From the NCBI GenBank assembly GCA_023512835.1, contig CM042087.1, forward strand, positions 40,862,517 through 40,926,516: a stretch of DNA of 64,000 bases. Direction: 5' to 3'. Within the stretch, counting starts at the first letter, position 1. Every line of letters begins with the position of its first letter. A program made the translations under genes and the position numbers. The notes under the pieces are model-generated. The model worked only from the letters and a program-made list of their open reading frames with translations, was not told where the DNA came from and ran no database searches. The stretch comes from Taxillus chinensis. Lineage: Eukaryota > Streptophyta > Magnoliopsida > Santalales > Loranthaceae. Of the stretch, positions 11,631 through 22,739 are shown piece by piece.

Positions 11631-11966
11631 TAAGAGTAACTCTAACAATTTATTTTTTTTACATATGAGATTTCTTTAGATGTAAAAATAAAATTTTTAC
11701 TCTAAACTTTAACAATTATCTTTATTTTAACCTTATTTTTATTAAAATAATAAAACAATCAATGATGAAAGATGAATAAGAGAGTAGAGAGAATAAAAAA
11801 AATAGTATAATACTAAATATAGAATAAATATTGACTCTTTAATTTTGAAGCGTTATTATACCAAATTTCATTAGTAGATAATGAGATATAAAACTTGTTG
11901 AAGTGAAAATTTGTTATATTAAGTCTTTATTTGTAAAAAGTAAAGAGGCTATTGGAATTGCTCTTA
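11631..11966. mobile_element. hAT-like MITE, 336 bp
   Basis: Left end TAAGAGTAACTCTAACAA and the reverse complement of the right end TAAGAGCAATTCCAATAG agree at 13 of 18 positions, and all five differences are transitions, as expected for decayed inverted repeats. Termini of this kind (GAGCAATTCCAATAG) are common in plant hAT-derived MITEs. The interior is AT-rich with no ORF. The flanking 8-mers match at only 5 of 8 positions, so the target-site duplication is unproven. Confidence 0.55.
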
Positions 11967-12229
11967 AATGAATAAAATTAATATTTTAATACTAATATGG
12001 TATTTATTTAACACCATTTTATATAAGCTTTTTAAAAATAATTTCATATTGTGAATTAATAAGATCAAGATTTATAATTTTGTAATGTGATGTAAAATTG
12101 TTAAAAAATATTATTTTACTTTTATTTAATAATTAATCATTCATGATCATGAATATATAAATTATGTCAAAGTACAAATGAAATGCTTAAGTGTTAACTC
12201 TAATCACAATTTATTATACTAGATTTTAA

Positions 12230-12292
12230 TGATATTTATTTATCATCTTTTATACCCCCTAGCCTCTAGATGATATTTATTTATCATCTTTT
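12230..12292. repeat. 23-bp direct repeat
   Basis: The same 23 bases, starting TGATATTTATTTATCATC, occur at 12230-12252 and 12270-12292, 17 bases apart. Probably a replication-slippage or repair product. Confidence 0.85.
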
Positions 12293-13927
12293 AATAGATT
12301 CACGTAATGAATGATTTTTATTTAAACATGTAATTATTTTTCTTTTAATTTGAATTAAAGTTATAATTTATATTTTACAAATTTAAAAATCGCCGTTTGA
12401 ATAAATAACTTTAATTATGCTTTTTATCAAAAATAAAAATTCTTTTATAAATACGTTTTTAAAATTTACTAAATAAATTTCGTTACTTCAACCTTTTCAG
12501 TCTCACCAACAAAACAAAGTTAATTTTCACTATAGCCGAATCACTGAAAGCGCTTCTCAGCAAACAATAAAAAGCCTGCTTTTATGATTTTTTTTTACTT
12601 TTTTAAGTATAACACGTTGTCATCTTTGGTTATTATTATTTGGGCTGTTTGTTTGTAAGACGTTGAACTGTTTTTTTTTTTTTTTAAAGATTTTTCCTTA
12701 CTTTTATCCACAAGAAAAAGTAAAAGGAAAAAACATTATGGTGATGATATGCGGGTGGGTTATCAAATTGTGTCCTGCGACTAACGTACGTGTGGAGCGA
12801 AGAGGCTTTAGTGTTGTCCTTAAAAATTGTTGTTGCAGCCCCGTAACTCGTGTGAGTGGAGTAAATGAGTGAAGCATGTTAATAATAATGTGGTGACATC
12901 AAACGTGACCGCCCTAAAGGCCTTCGTCTTTACGGCACCTCCACTGATAAAAAAACAAACCAAAAATAAAAAACTTCTCCGACATTTACTGATAATACTA
13001 TATTCATGACGAGGTATTAACATATCAAATTATTATATTACTATATCAAATGTAAATAATAAAATTGATGTTATATATTGAGTTTGACCAAAATAATTTC
13101 AACCGAACAATTTATACCTCCTATTAAAATTAATTCGTGTTTTGCTTTTGCAAACATTCCAGATATAGTAACTAATACACGGGCACAGCACCGTCTTTAT
13201 AAATGATTTACTGCCTGCCACTAACCATGTTCACCTTTTTCCATTTTGTATTATTCCATTTCTTTTTAACGGCACGATCAAGATTTAATGCAATTCGAAA
13301 TGTCACAAAAGTTAATAAGCGCTCCTGGTATTAAGTTTGTTTCCACTTTAATCACGTCATCCAAATTTAATCTTGTAGTTATTAAATAATTTTTTTTTTC
13401 AATTTCAAATCATTGATCAATTTTCTCTCCCAAACCCTTCAATTTTTTTTTAAATCCTTATACCTTCTCTGTGATAATAACTATCATCATCACACTATAT
13501 GGAATCATCAAAAATGGGGTTGGTGACTTCACCAACTTTACATCTCTCTTTCAGCTCATTTGTTTGTTTGTTTTTTTGTATCAATTGATTTCCAAATAAT
13601 TCGTTTTTAACAAATTCAACAATTGATTGAATATCGTTATCACCTTATAACATTTGCAGTTAAAAACCAATTCAAGACCAATGTATTTGTTTGAAACAAT
13701 AATGAAATGAATTGCTTTATTGGTGAGTGTTTTAAATTTCAAATTTTGATTTTATGATTTAATTTTTTGTTAGCTAGCTGTTTGAATTTTAAATTTTAAA
13801 ATAAATTTTATCTTATACGAATGAGAATATAATTTAAAATATGTGTATTTTTTAAAAATAAATTTCATAAAAATAATAAAATAATTTGGTCAAACAATAA
13901 AATAAATAATAAAAAATTTTAAAAAAC

Positions 13928-14070
13928 GAATAAAAAAATAAATTTAAATTTTAAAATAGAATCTTTAAAACATGTTTTCAAAAATATATACTTTATTAAA
14001 ATCTAGAATATTTTATTCAAAAAACATGTATACTGTTTATGATTCAAATGATATTTTTTGAAAATCTCTA
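13928..14070. repeat. Dispersed AT-rich repeat, copy A
   Basis: Shares blocks such as AATATATACTTTATT, AAAACATGTATAC and TGATTCAAAT in the same order with 18476-18621. Both copies are about 145 bases in the same orientation, 4.5 kb apart on either side of the F-box pseudogene. Likely a MITE family; ends are not defined. Confidence 0.6.
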
Positions 14071-14362
14071 ACAAAAAAAAATTATAATTAAATTTATATA
14101 TATGGGATAATATATGACATAAAATTTAGATAATGGATGTATCAATGTTTACCTATTTGATTATCATTAATTAGATGGAAACTTAATAATGGGTTAGATG
14201 GAAACTTAATTGAGTTTACAGTAATTGTTTTTAAGTTACTATGGATAACTTTACAAAAGTTATCAATGTTTCTAGGGTGTTGTCAAGTCAAGATTGGTGG
14301 AATTATGTAATTCCAAAAAAAAAAAAAACATTTTTAAAAACAAATTATATAATTCCGTTAGT

Positions 14363-14395
14363 TCATATGAATCCGAAATCGACGGATTCATATGA
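14363..14395. repeat. Perfect hairpin, 13-bp arms, 7-nt loop
   Basis: Arms TCATATGAATCCG and CGGATTCATATGA are exact reverse complements around the loop AAATCGA. It lies about 200 bases before the F-box pseudogene. There is no U-run, so it is not read as a Pol III terminator. Confidence 0.9.
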
Positions 14396-14580
14396 TCATT
14401 GTTAAGGCTTAGGGTTTAACAATTTGCTGTAGAATTCAATTTGTTAGGATCAAATTAAAGTAGCGACGAAGATGAAGAGGAAGAAGGCGAAGAGCAGGCT
14501 TTGGACGCAGAAGAAGAAACACCACCCCCGCCACTCTTCTCTACTACAACAAACACACTGCTTGGTCGCTGCGGACGGCA

Positions 14581-15597
14581 GTGCCCCGGACAAAAAATCA
14601 CCTCGCGCTGGTCGAGCTCCGCAACGGAGCCTCCTACGCCAGCACAGTTACGAGCATCGAAGACGGTTACACCTTCCTCGGCGGTGCCGCCGATAATTTC
14701 TTGTTGCCGGTCGCCTCCTGCCACGGCCTCGTCTGTTTTGTCCGTAAAAATGATTTTGGCGAACTGATCAAATATATATTTGTGGGGAACCCGCTCCTGA
14801 AGGAGGAGCTCCAGCTGGTGGTGCGCCCGCGCCCTCCCAAGTCCCAACAGGAGGACAAAGGTATCCTTTTGGACGGATGTAGTTGGCTTCGGATTCAGCC
14901 CTGCCGCCCACCGCTGCAAGATCGTTGAATTTATGTCTTTTCCCTATCGAAATTACGAATCCCACTTCTTGATATGTACGGTTGGCGGCGGCGGCGGCGG
15001 CAGAAGAAGAAGCAGCAGGGGCAAGCGCAAAGTGTGCTCTCCCTCCTGGAGGCGCCTTCCCACTAGCTTCCCACCCGACCGTCATTCATGTCTGCAGGGC
15101 TCCCACTTGAACGCCGGAATTCACTGGCTGCTCCTCGTCAATCATGTTTTCATATCCCGGCTTGATCTAGATACGGAGCAGTTTGGAAGGGTTGAGACTC
15201 CACAATCACCAGATTTCAAGATTGTTCCTTTTCAAGACCTTTCTTTGGGTGTCTCGGATGGTCATCTTATTATATGTGCATGTTTGCGCTCTCTGGATAT
15301 TCTTGACATTTGGGTCATGAATCAATTCAACTTCTGGACCAAGAAGCTCGTGGTCAGGGGGGCGGTCCCATCTTTTCCTGGAATTCGTGTGGAGTTACTT
15401 AATTATGGGAAGGTAGAAGCTGCTGCCACAGGGAAGGCGCGACGGCTGAGGTGATGTTACTGCACGGCAGTTATTGTCTCCGTGCTTACACAATACCAGG
15501 GGGACACGTGAGGCGACTAGATATCTCTTACTATTGTGAATGTGAGGGCGCTATTGTTCATATTCCCACCTTCCTCTCCATCAAGGATGTTTCATAA
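14581..15597 (+). pseudogene. F-box-associated (FBA) domain protein, frameshifted and lacking its F-box
   Basis: The reading frame yields blocks typical of plant F-box/FBA proteins: NHLALVELRNG, a CHGLVCF segment, VGFGFSP, KIVEFMSFPYRNYESHFL, GIHWLL and DIWVMNQFNFWTKK. They are spread over three frames. One frameshift lies near 14860-14878 (between the KSQQEDKG frame and the DVVGFGFSP frame) and one near 15417-15436. After the second, EVMLLHGSYCLRAYT and a short tail continue to TAA at 15595-15597. No F-box motif (an LPxEL-type helix) is found upstream of 14581, so the substrate adaptor's SKP1-binding part is missing. A Gly/Arg-rich insertion from a GGC repeat (near 14984-15015) interrupts the domain. 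Intact FBA proteins act in SCF ubiquitin ligases; this copy should not. Sequencing error could explain the shifts but not the absent F-box. Confidence 0.75.
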
Positions 15598-15689
15598 TTA
15601 TAGATCAAGGCTTGGATGACTCATGATTAGGTAAGCCTAAAGCCAGCATACTAGCATGGCATAGGTAATACTGTAATAGAATTAAAACA

Positions 15690-15708
15690 TGTGTGTGTGT
15701 GTGTGTGT
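15690..15708. repeat. (GT)n microsatellite
   Basis: About nine uninterrupted TG units. Confidence 0.9.
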
Positions 15709-16691
15709 ATGGGTCATTCGAGTATGGTGTCTAACACGTTATTTCCTATATACATACATATTCTTTGACAGACCTAGCATAATATTATATTACATGCATA
15801 CCACTTTTCTTTGACATTTGGAATGGCTTGATTTGACTTAATTTGAAGACCAATGTGATTGCTTCATGGGCTGCTTCTTCTTTTCTTAACATTTGATATT
15901 TAGATGTTAGGTATGTTGACTTGTTGCGGGCCAATGAATTTAGTCACACGGTTGTCCCAGTTCTAGATACAGTCGTCTTGTTATGCAATATATTCTATTT
16001 CTTAGTCTTCACCCATTACTTCTCCTACCACAAAAGCCCTCATTTCGGATTTTAGGTTGAAGTTGTTAAAAAAAAAATATGTGCGTAAGTCCTTAAAATT
16101 ACAAGCGTGCTATCTATTTCTTTTGAGAGTTTTACTATAGAGTACAAACACAATATGAAAAAAGGATAGAATGTTAAAAATTAACACTGTTTGTTAAAAC
16201 TCTGATCCAGTGTTTAGTTGTGCAATTGCATAGTTATTACATTTCTATTGTTTTAGAGGAATGGAGATCGGATTTAGCTGATTTTGTAAGAACTTTGTAC
16301 CACTCCATTTTGAAGCAAAAACGTTAAAGATGTTTGATTGATCGGGGAAGAATACTAGATGCATGCACACGAACAAAAGAAAAGAATAGAAGGAAAAAAA
16401 AAATCATTCAAATATCAAACAAACAAAGAGTTGAGCTTTAGTGTGTGTAACACGACAATTGAAGCATCTGATTTGCTTTATGATCCTGTTATGTCACTTA
16501 TTGTTATCAAACGCCACACTTTCATTTGGTCTAACCCAAAACAAGTTTAAAATCCACCTAGTTGATGGAATGCTTACATGTCTACCTTTGAAGGATGTTT
16601 GGTTGATTGACTTCATTTTATTTTGCCACCTTTGAAAAGCTTGTTTATGCATACATAAGAGTAGTTCTTTCATATAGTCCATTGTGCTATT

Positions 16692-16794
16692 TATTTATTT
16701 TTTTTGATGATCGAGGAAAACCTCACGCCACCAGCCAACCGATTCCTAGATGAAACCAAACCTCGGGTGCGTGGCCCCTATTGAACTTTTTAGA
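16692..16794 (-). mobile_element. 5'-truncated SINE flanked by 13-bp target-site duplication
   Basis: CCATTGTGCTATT occurs at 16679-16691 and 16795-16807, flanking 103 bases. Read on minus, the insert contains a Pol III box-B-like block (GAGGTTTGGTTTC) and ends in an A-rich tail (AAAAAAAATAAATA) at its 16692 side. Long direct flanks plus an A-rich 3' tail are hallmarks of LINE-mobilised SINEs. CTATTGAACTTTTTAG also appears both inside the right edge and beyond the duplication, suggesting a template jump or earlier duplication at the 5' junction. Confidence 0.6.
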
Positions 16795-17910
16795 CCATTG
16801 TGCTATTGAACTTTTTAGTTTTTTTCGTGCCCTTCTTTTTAGCTTGTTGAATTCAAATTAGCCAATCTGAGTTCTGAGATTCTAAACTCTTGGGTTTTGA
16901 TTTGAATGGAGTGATTTTCTCCCGGACAATTTTTACGCTCTGATCTTAAAATGGAGCCGAAGGTAGCAATTGAAACCGAAAGGTAAGTGTTGGCAGGAAA
17001 GTAGCCATCAAAACGTAAAAATAACAAAATTTTCATTTTACTTTTCATGTGTCAATCATATAAATGAATTTTTGGATGATAGTAATTTGGTTCTATTGGC
17101 CAACATTATAAAATAACTTTTAAAATTTTCAGGTTTATGCAATATGTTTGCTATAATTTTTATGTGATAGTTGTTGACAGAAAAAAAGCTTGCAAAGTAA
17201 TGTCCCAAGTAAAGGTCAAACTGTTGTTCAGCTAAACTCAGAAACCACACTTCAAGAAATTGGTGATTGCCATGGCAATTTGCTCAATGGTTAGCTGATA
17301 AATTTCCAGTGAAAAAGAGGATGGGAGTGCAACTGTAGCCAAAGCTGACTAGTTGATATGCTACAGGGATTATGTAGGTGAAAACTTTTAGTGTCACTTG
17401 TAATTTCTTCCTTTGATGGATATTTGAAAAGGCTAATGTATTTATTGCCCTTAATTTTGCTCAATGGCCTTTTAAAAATAGCTCATTCCTTTATTTATGC
17501 ATAGGTATGTTAACTAAATTATGACTTAGCAGCGTGAAAATAGTGTGCAAGCAATGGGTTGTCAAAGTTTTCCCGCACTAGATTTTTGACATGCAACTGC
17601 CATAAATTTTTATCCCTTTCTGTCTTCAAAACAAGTTGAAGCCAAATGGAGCTTTGAAATGTGCAAGCTTGCTGTGATAGGTTGTTTTGTTTTGTTTTTG
17701 TTTTCTGTCCAGGCAAATGCCTCAAGTGACTGCTAAGTTTATCATTTCTGTCCAAGTTTAAATGGATTGGAGATCTTGTTCGAGGCATGTTTCAGCGATA
17801 GGTTAAATATAAGAATGCTATGACATTTATTAATGCTCCGTTTAAGTCAAGTTTTGTTTCTTACCATGCTATTCCAGACCATATTGTGTGCGAGGAAGGG
17901 AAAGCGTTAA

Positions 17911-18084
17911 ATAATCCTATTTACATGTCTAAGGAATCGTGCGATGCAGCATGTTATGCCTAGAAAGCAAGGGGGATCTCCATCCACTGCTGGTTTCTCT
18001 TGGCCTCACTACTCCCTCACAGAGATGCTTGAAGCGGAAAACAACAACAACAACAAAAAACAATTAAGACCAAAGGGCACGTAG
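17911..18084 (+). other. Short coding-like stretch of unknown origin
   Basis: A 57-codon open stretch with unusually protein-like composition, including MPRKQGGSPSTAGFSWPHY and SLTEMLEAENNNNNKKQ. A second open frame just upstream (17820-17962, starting MTFINAPFKSSF) overlaps it. It could be a small exon of an unrecognised gene or a pseudogene remnant. I do not know the family and found no convincing splice structure. Confidence 0.3.
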
Positions 18085-18475
18085 GTGTGAGATGTCAGCA
18101 TTAGGAAATAAGAAGAGCAATGCCATGAACCAAATAATACAGGAATGGAGTTTCCATCTGACGGCTATGGAAAAGATGAAGAGGAAGAAGTTCCAAAATA
18201 ATTAAATGATGGTTGCAGGAAATAAGAGAGCAAAATTAAAAAAAAAAAACAAAATGAAGAACTTCGTTGGTGGCGAGGCCATTGTTTATATTTCAACATT
18301 TCTTTTTTGTCATGAATGGCGATGAGGCACATTATTCGATAACTAGCGCGTCCTAATGTATGCGTAAAGTTGGGCTATGAATGAATGGGTAATAAGGTCT
18401 GGCTCTAGCATTGGTGAAGAGAAACATACTGAACAATTGTCTGCTAATGAATGAAAAAAATATTTTTAAAGAAAT

Positions 18476-18621
18476 TGAATAAAAAAATTAAATTTGAAAA
18501 CAGAATCTTGAAACTTGTTTTCCAAAATATATACTTTATTCAAATTTGGAATATTTTTTTTAAGAAAACATGTATACAAAATGTAATTTGTGATTCAAAT
18601 TATATTTTTGAAAACCTCTAG
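18476..18621. repeat. Dispersed AT-rich repeat, copy B
   Basis: Second copy of the sequence at 13928-14070, same orientation, sharing the same ordered blocks. Confidence 0.6.
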
Positions 18622-18829
18622 TCCAGGACCAAGTAAGTGATAAAATAATTTTAAAAACATTACAGGATTACGGTGTGTACCATATAAGTCCTTAAAAATA
18701 ATTTTAAACATAATTATTTTTACAAAAATAATTATTATTAAATTAAAAAATGATAAACAAAGCGATTAATGAAAAGTCGTAATAAAAAAACTTTAATATC
18801 ACTAAAAACAAGAGAACAAAACAACATAA

Positions 18830-19564
18830 TTAAAACGATGTCTCCGCAACGGGGCTGGGGCTGGGGCTGCGGCTGCGTTGAGGGACGACCCCGCAGCCCA
18901 AAACTCTGACCACACCCCACAGCCCGTTCGCACTTTTCCGGCGTACCCTCACCGCTTCGCCTTGAAAAGACGGACTCTGTCGACTCTGCCGGAACCTTAT
19001 ACCGCTCATATCCATCTCCGTCGAAACTTTTGGGACCCCAAACAACAGCCAACGCCGGCGAGACTTGGTGGACGAGTCGATCCAAACTCCGGATTTGAAC
19101 CCATGGACGTCCTTCCACTGCCATGCAGGTTTCGATCTGGAGTTTGAGTTTGAGTTTGAGTTTGGTATGATCATCTCCGTTTCGTCCTCGGAGGACCAGG
19201 GTACGCCTTTAGATTCCCATTGGGGATCGCTCACGGTTTGTTCGTGTTTTTGGGTTTTGCGAGGACGAAGCGGCTGGTCGAGAGCGATGGTCTTCCCACA
19301 GAAAACCACTTTGCCTGCTTCTCGGAGGGTCGCATGGCTCGACTCTTCGTTGCCGTTGCCCACGAACTCAAACAAGTCCTGATCATGGCCCGTGGATGAG
19401 GACGAAGAACTTTGATCTTCCTTGAAGGCTGACGGCGAGGAGTACTCCCAGTCCCAGCTGCTGCTGTCGCGGGGTGCGTCGACGTGAATCGAAAGATGGC
19501 GCAAAGAGAGTGCGTCGTCGGCTTCGACGTCGAGAGCGTGAAAATCGACGCTCTCCTCCTCCAT
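18830..19564 (-). CDS. Uncharacterised plant protein with VFCGK motif (244 aa)
   Basis: A single-exon protein of 244 residues; the start is the ATG at 19564 (MEEESVDFHALDVEADD). I do not recognise a named family. It is polar and low-complexity: acidic and Ser-rich at the N-terminus (residues 30-75), then GKVVFCGKTIALDQPLR near residue 100, a Trp-rich middle (QWESKGVPW, KPAWQWKDVHGF), an (NS)n tract from a TTGAG-type repeat, and a basic C-terminus (RRRWLLFGV, MDMSGIRFRQSRQS) ending in an SP-repeat tail. No signal peptide or membrane segment is seen. The motif order (ALSL, then VFCGK, then RRR with MD..IR.RQSR) is shared with the gene at 28461, so the two look like distant paralogues. Nuclear targeting is possible from the basic clusters, by inference only. 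An (AC)n run directly abuts the start codon. Confidence 0.75.
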   Translation of the reverse strand: MEEESVDFHALDVEADDALSLRHLSIHVDAPRDSSSWDWEYSSPSAFKEDQSSSSSSTGHDQDLFEFVGNGNEESSHATLREAGKVVFCGKTIALDQPLRPRKTQKHEQTVSDPQWESKGVPWSSEDETEMIIPNSNSNSNSRSKPAWQWKDVHGFKSGVWIDSSTKSRRRWLLFGVPKVSTEMDMSGIRFRQSRQSPSFQGEAVRVRRKSANGLWGVVRVLGCGVVPQRSRSPSPSPVAETSF

Positions 19565-19760
19565 GTGTGTGTGTGTGTGTTTGTCGGTCACAAATTAAGA
19601 TAGAGCGATTAGGATTTGATTTTTGAATCTTTGAGCTAGCTAATTGAGAATGAGATTGAACTGTCCTCTGTTTTTCCTGTATTATATATATATATATATA
19701 TATCCACATTCCACGCACACACACACATACACACCCACCATATATATATATATGTGATGA
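19564..19760 (-). promoter_or_regulatory. Leader and promoter-proximal microsatellites of the VFCGK gene
   Basis: On the gene strand an (AC)8-type run (19565-19580) touches the start codon. About 120 bases upstream is a (TA)n block (19684-19702) that could act as a TATA element, and a second (TA)n lies at 19740-19753 with (AC)-rich DNA between. The TATA role is inferred. Confidence 0.4.
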
Positions 19761-22070
19761 GCTGTGACGCGATTGCAGTAGTGGAGGTGACCGATGGAGA
19801 CGCCTTCTAGAGAAGCGAGCAGCAGTGGGATGCTTTTCTGGTACTTCTAGAAAGAAAAGCTGGGCGACCAGCAAGGAAATAAAGGAATTCAACCTGTTTG
19901 ACTTGTAACTGTAGATGCAGCGGGTCGATATGCGTTTCTGCGACGGTCGACGTGTGGATGGGGTTGAGGGACGACTCCAATCAATAAATGCAAGCGGGTG
20001 ATTTATTACTTAGTTGGTCGACGTGTGAATGGGATTACTGTAAATATTATTTATTCGCTTTGAAATATAAATATAACAAAATCATCTAATATTATATTTA
20101 CATTTAATTAACACATAACTTTTATGATTAACACATGACTTTCCGTACGGCTGTTTTTAAACCTGTTTCAATACTTTTAAATAAATATTTTTAGAAATAA
20201 GGCAGATGTATTTGATAAATAATAATTTTTAAAATATTATATATTTCACAAGTATATAATAAGTATTTGATGAATTTAAATATTTACTGTGAAAACTTAA
20301 AAAGTCAAAAAATATCATTAATTTTTAAACTTCATATCGTGTACTTTTTACTTTTAATTATAAATATGAATATGATTACTGTTATTAATTTATAAAATTT
20401 AAAATTACTGCTGGAAAGAAAAAAAATAAAATCAACTCTTAAATAGTTTCTGCTTTTTATTAAAACTTTTCTTATAACTACTTTTAAAAATTTATCAAAC
20501 ATTTTTTTTTACTTCTGCTTATAAAATAAGCTGAAATAATCTCTTAACAATATCAAACTAACTTGTTATCTAATATCAAATCACATTGTCACTCTTAACT
20601 ACTTATCCACTAAGCTGCGTGCATAATATTTTTATTTCATTTTTGTCTTGATTGGATTTGTCGCATACAACATGAACAATCAAATTGTAACTTTTATGTG
20701 TTTCTAATTTGATTTTGTTATTAAGTATAATATTGTGTCGAGATAAAATACCGGTTACTGTTTTATCTAGGCAAGAACATGATGATACAAAAACTTGCTA
20801 AGGGTGCCTAAGCCAACCTCACTGAGAGTATCCAAGGCTTTATAGGCAATGCACCCGTAATACTTTAGGAATTTATGATGATAATATGAGGAAATGTAAT
20901 GTATATATTGGGTGTGTACTTCACCGTCGTCATCAGGAATTTAAATGAAGTGTAAAGTGTATTAAATGAGGTCCATAAAGGTTACTTAACAATGTCAATA
21001 AAGTAGTTGATGAGGTGCATAAACTATTGAGATAGCTATATATAATAGTTGAGAATGTACAAAGCCTATTAAGGCAACTTAAAATGATAATCAGGGAGAC
21101 ACAGTGCTAGATGATACATAGGGCAAGGGTAAAAGTAGGAGACGAATATCAAGTATATATAATGTCATGCATGAGGAGCTCATTCGTGGTGGCCTAGTTG
21201 ACCCATCATTCTGTTAGGTTTTATGACTCATATTGCCTTTCACGTGTGATCTAATTGGGATGTAGTAATGTTGAAAAGATATTTTAAAAAATAGAGATAA
21301 TATGCACAACAACTTCGTGGCATTAATAATATCGCAAAATCATAACTGATATGGATGGTCATGATTTAGTTATATTTTGTTTCCATTTGATGATTTAATG
21401 TGTTATTACATCGTCATAATTATTTACCAGTTATGATATCACAATTGCATGTAACATTAATCTTGTTTGAATGAACCAGAGAAACATACACACATATATA
21501 AAATATAAAGATTAAATGTAAATGGAACCACTATGATTTGATTGCCATTTCAACATTTGTTGAAGCCTTTGGGGCATTTTGTTTTTAAGAGGCAATTTAT
21601 TTTCATATGTTAAAAGTTTGTTTTATGAAGAATTTATATTTTGTTCTGTTGACATCAAATCTTTTGTTTGTCAAATTTTGATTATGTAGATTTGTTTTTT
21701 GCATATAAATGCTTAAATTTACAAATGTAAATAAATAATTTTACTTGATTTAACGAACTTTCACTCCATTAAAACCATTTTGATTATTTTAATTACCAAT
21801 ATACCTGAACATTATTTTCATAGCCATAACAAAACACGATTTGATTATTTTGTAATAAGAACACATATATCAACGAATTGTTTGGTTTAAAAATTTACTA
21901 TCATTACTAGTTTATAATAATATCATCCTCGGCATCATTATTATTATTGCTATTGCTAGTACATACATTGATTATATCTATACAATATCCACATCTTATT
22001 GTTGTCATTATAATATTATAAAATTATCACTATTATTAGTTTTAAATGGTGCTTATTGTTATCTCCGTTT

Positions 22071-22165
22071 AAAAGATTCAAAATTTGGAATTCTCTAATA
22101 TATACCCCCTTTGGAACATTTTTGCAGATATGACACTTAAAAAGATTCAAAATTTGGAATTCTCT
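22071..22165. repeat. 26-bp perfect direct repeat
   Basis: The 26 bases starting AAAAGATTCAAAATTTGG are identical at 22071-22096 and 22140-22165, with 43 bases between. Confidence 0.9.
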
Positions 22166-22181
22166 TATTATTGCTTATGCT

Positions 22182-22202
22182 TATATATATATATATATAT
22201 AT

Positions 22203-22239
<37 letters not shown>

Positions 22240-22244
22240 AGAGA

Positions 22245-22303
<59 letters not shown>
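22182..22303. repeat. Compound (TA)n(GA)n microsatellite
   Basis: About eleven TA units run into roughly 95 bases of nearly uninterrupted GA. A chance ORF through it encodes an Arg-Glu run and is not a gene. It lies about 620 bases upstream of the eEF1A TATA box; long GA tracts are targets of plant GAGA-binding BPC proteins, but a role here is speculative. Confidence 0.95.
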
Positions 22304-22306
<3 letters not shown>

Positions 22307-22739
22307 CAAATTACATTTTAAAATATTTCCAAATAAATACAACAATACATACCATTGAATTATTATTATGTTTAGAATTTGTTTTAAAAGGTTATTCTTA
22401 TTGTTCTGCATTAATCCCAAATCATACATATAAATGCTATAATTTTATTTATTTATTAATTTTTTAATTACATATACATATTTTTTAAAAGGACATTAAT
22501 ACTGTGTCATTATATATACATTTAAAAAACGTGTTAGTGAATAGTAATTATATATTTTACATGTTATTTTTTATTCAAAATTTATACCATAACTTTTATA
22601 CTATAAACATTATTTTGAAAGAAGCAGTACGGACTTTATTTTGAAAACCGTACACACGTGAAATAAAATTAATTTTACTACAAAACTTGATTTTTCAAAA
22701 AAATAATTTTACTTTGGTTTTTTTGTTAGGCTACGTGTG

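Larger units (their letters stand above)
9541..14454. other. Intergenic region between IQD3-like gene and F-box pseudogene
   Basis: About 4.9 kb with no gene I can support. It holds a bZIP-type motif cluster (10038-10050), a C-rich tract (10177-10197), two palindromes, a (TA)n array, a hAT-like MITE, a 23-bp direct repeat, a dispersed repeat and a perfect hairpin, each listed separately. Chance ORFs here are short and match no family. Confidence 0.6.
15598..18829. other. Intergenic region with repeats and weak coding remnants
   Basis: Contains a (GT)n array at 15690-15708, a truncated SINE (16692-16794), a short open stretch of protein-like composition (17911-18084) and copy B of the dispersed repeat (18476-18621). 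No full gene is supported. The text at 16900-17400 is less AT-rich than its surroundings and may be an old transcribed remnant that I do not recognise. Confidence 0.5.
19893..22730. other. Intergenic region upstream of eEF1A
   Basis: AT-rich, no supported genes. The stretch 20190-20570 contains opposed blocks (GTATTTGATAAAT near 20207 and ATTTATCAAAC near 20490) that may be ends of an old MITE. A 26-bp direct repeat (22071-22096 and 22140-22165) and a long TA/GA microsatellite follow. Confidence 0.5.

Noticed and set aside
19383..19892. 169-codon minus-strand frame over the VFCGK gene leader
   Set aside because: It runs through TA and AC microsatellites (YIYIYI, THTHTH) and is a different frame from the real start.
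22171..22467. 98-codon ORF encoding an Arg-Glu run, and its opposite-strand Ser-Leu run
   Set aside because: Translation of the GA microsatellite; no stops because the repeat lacks them.
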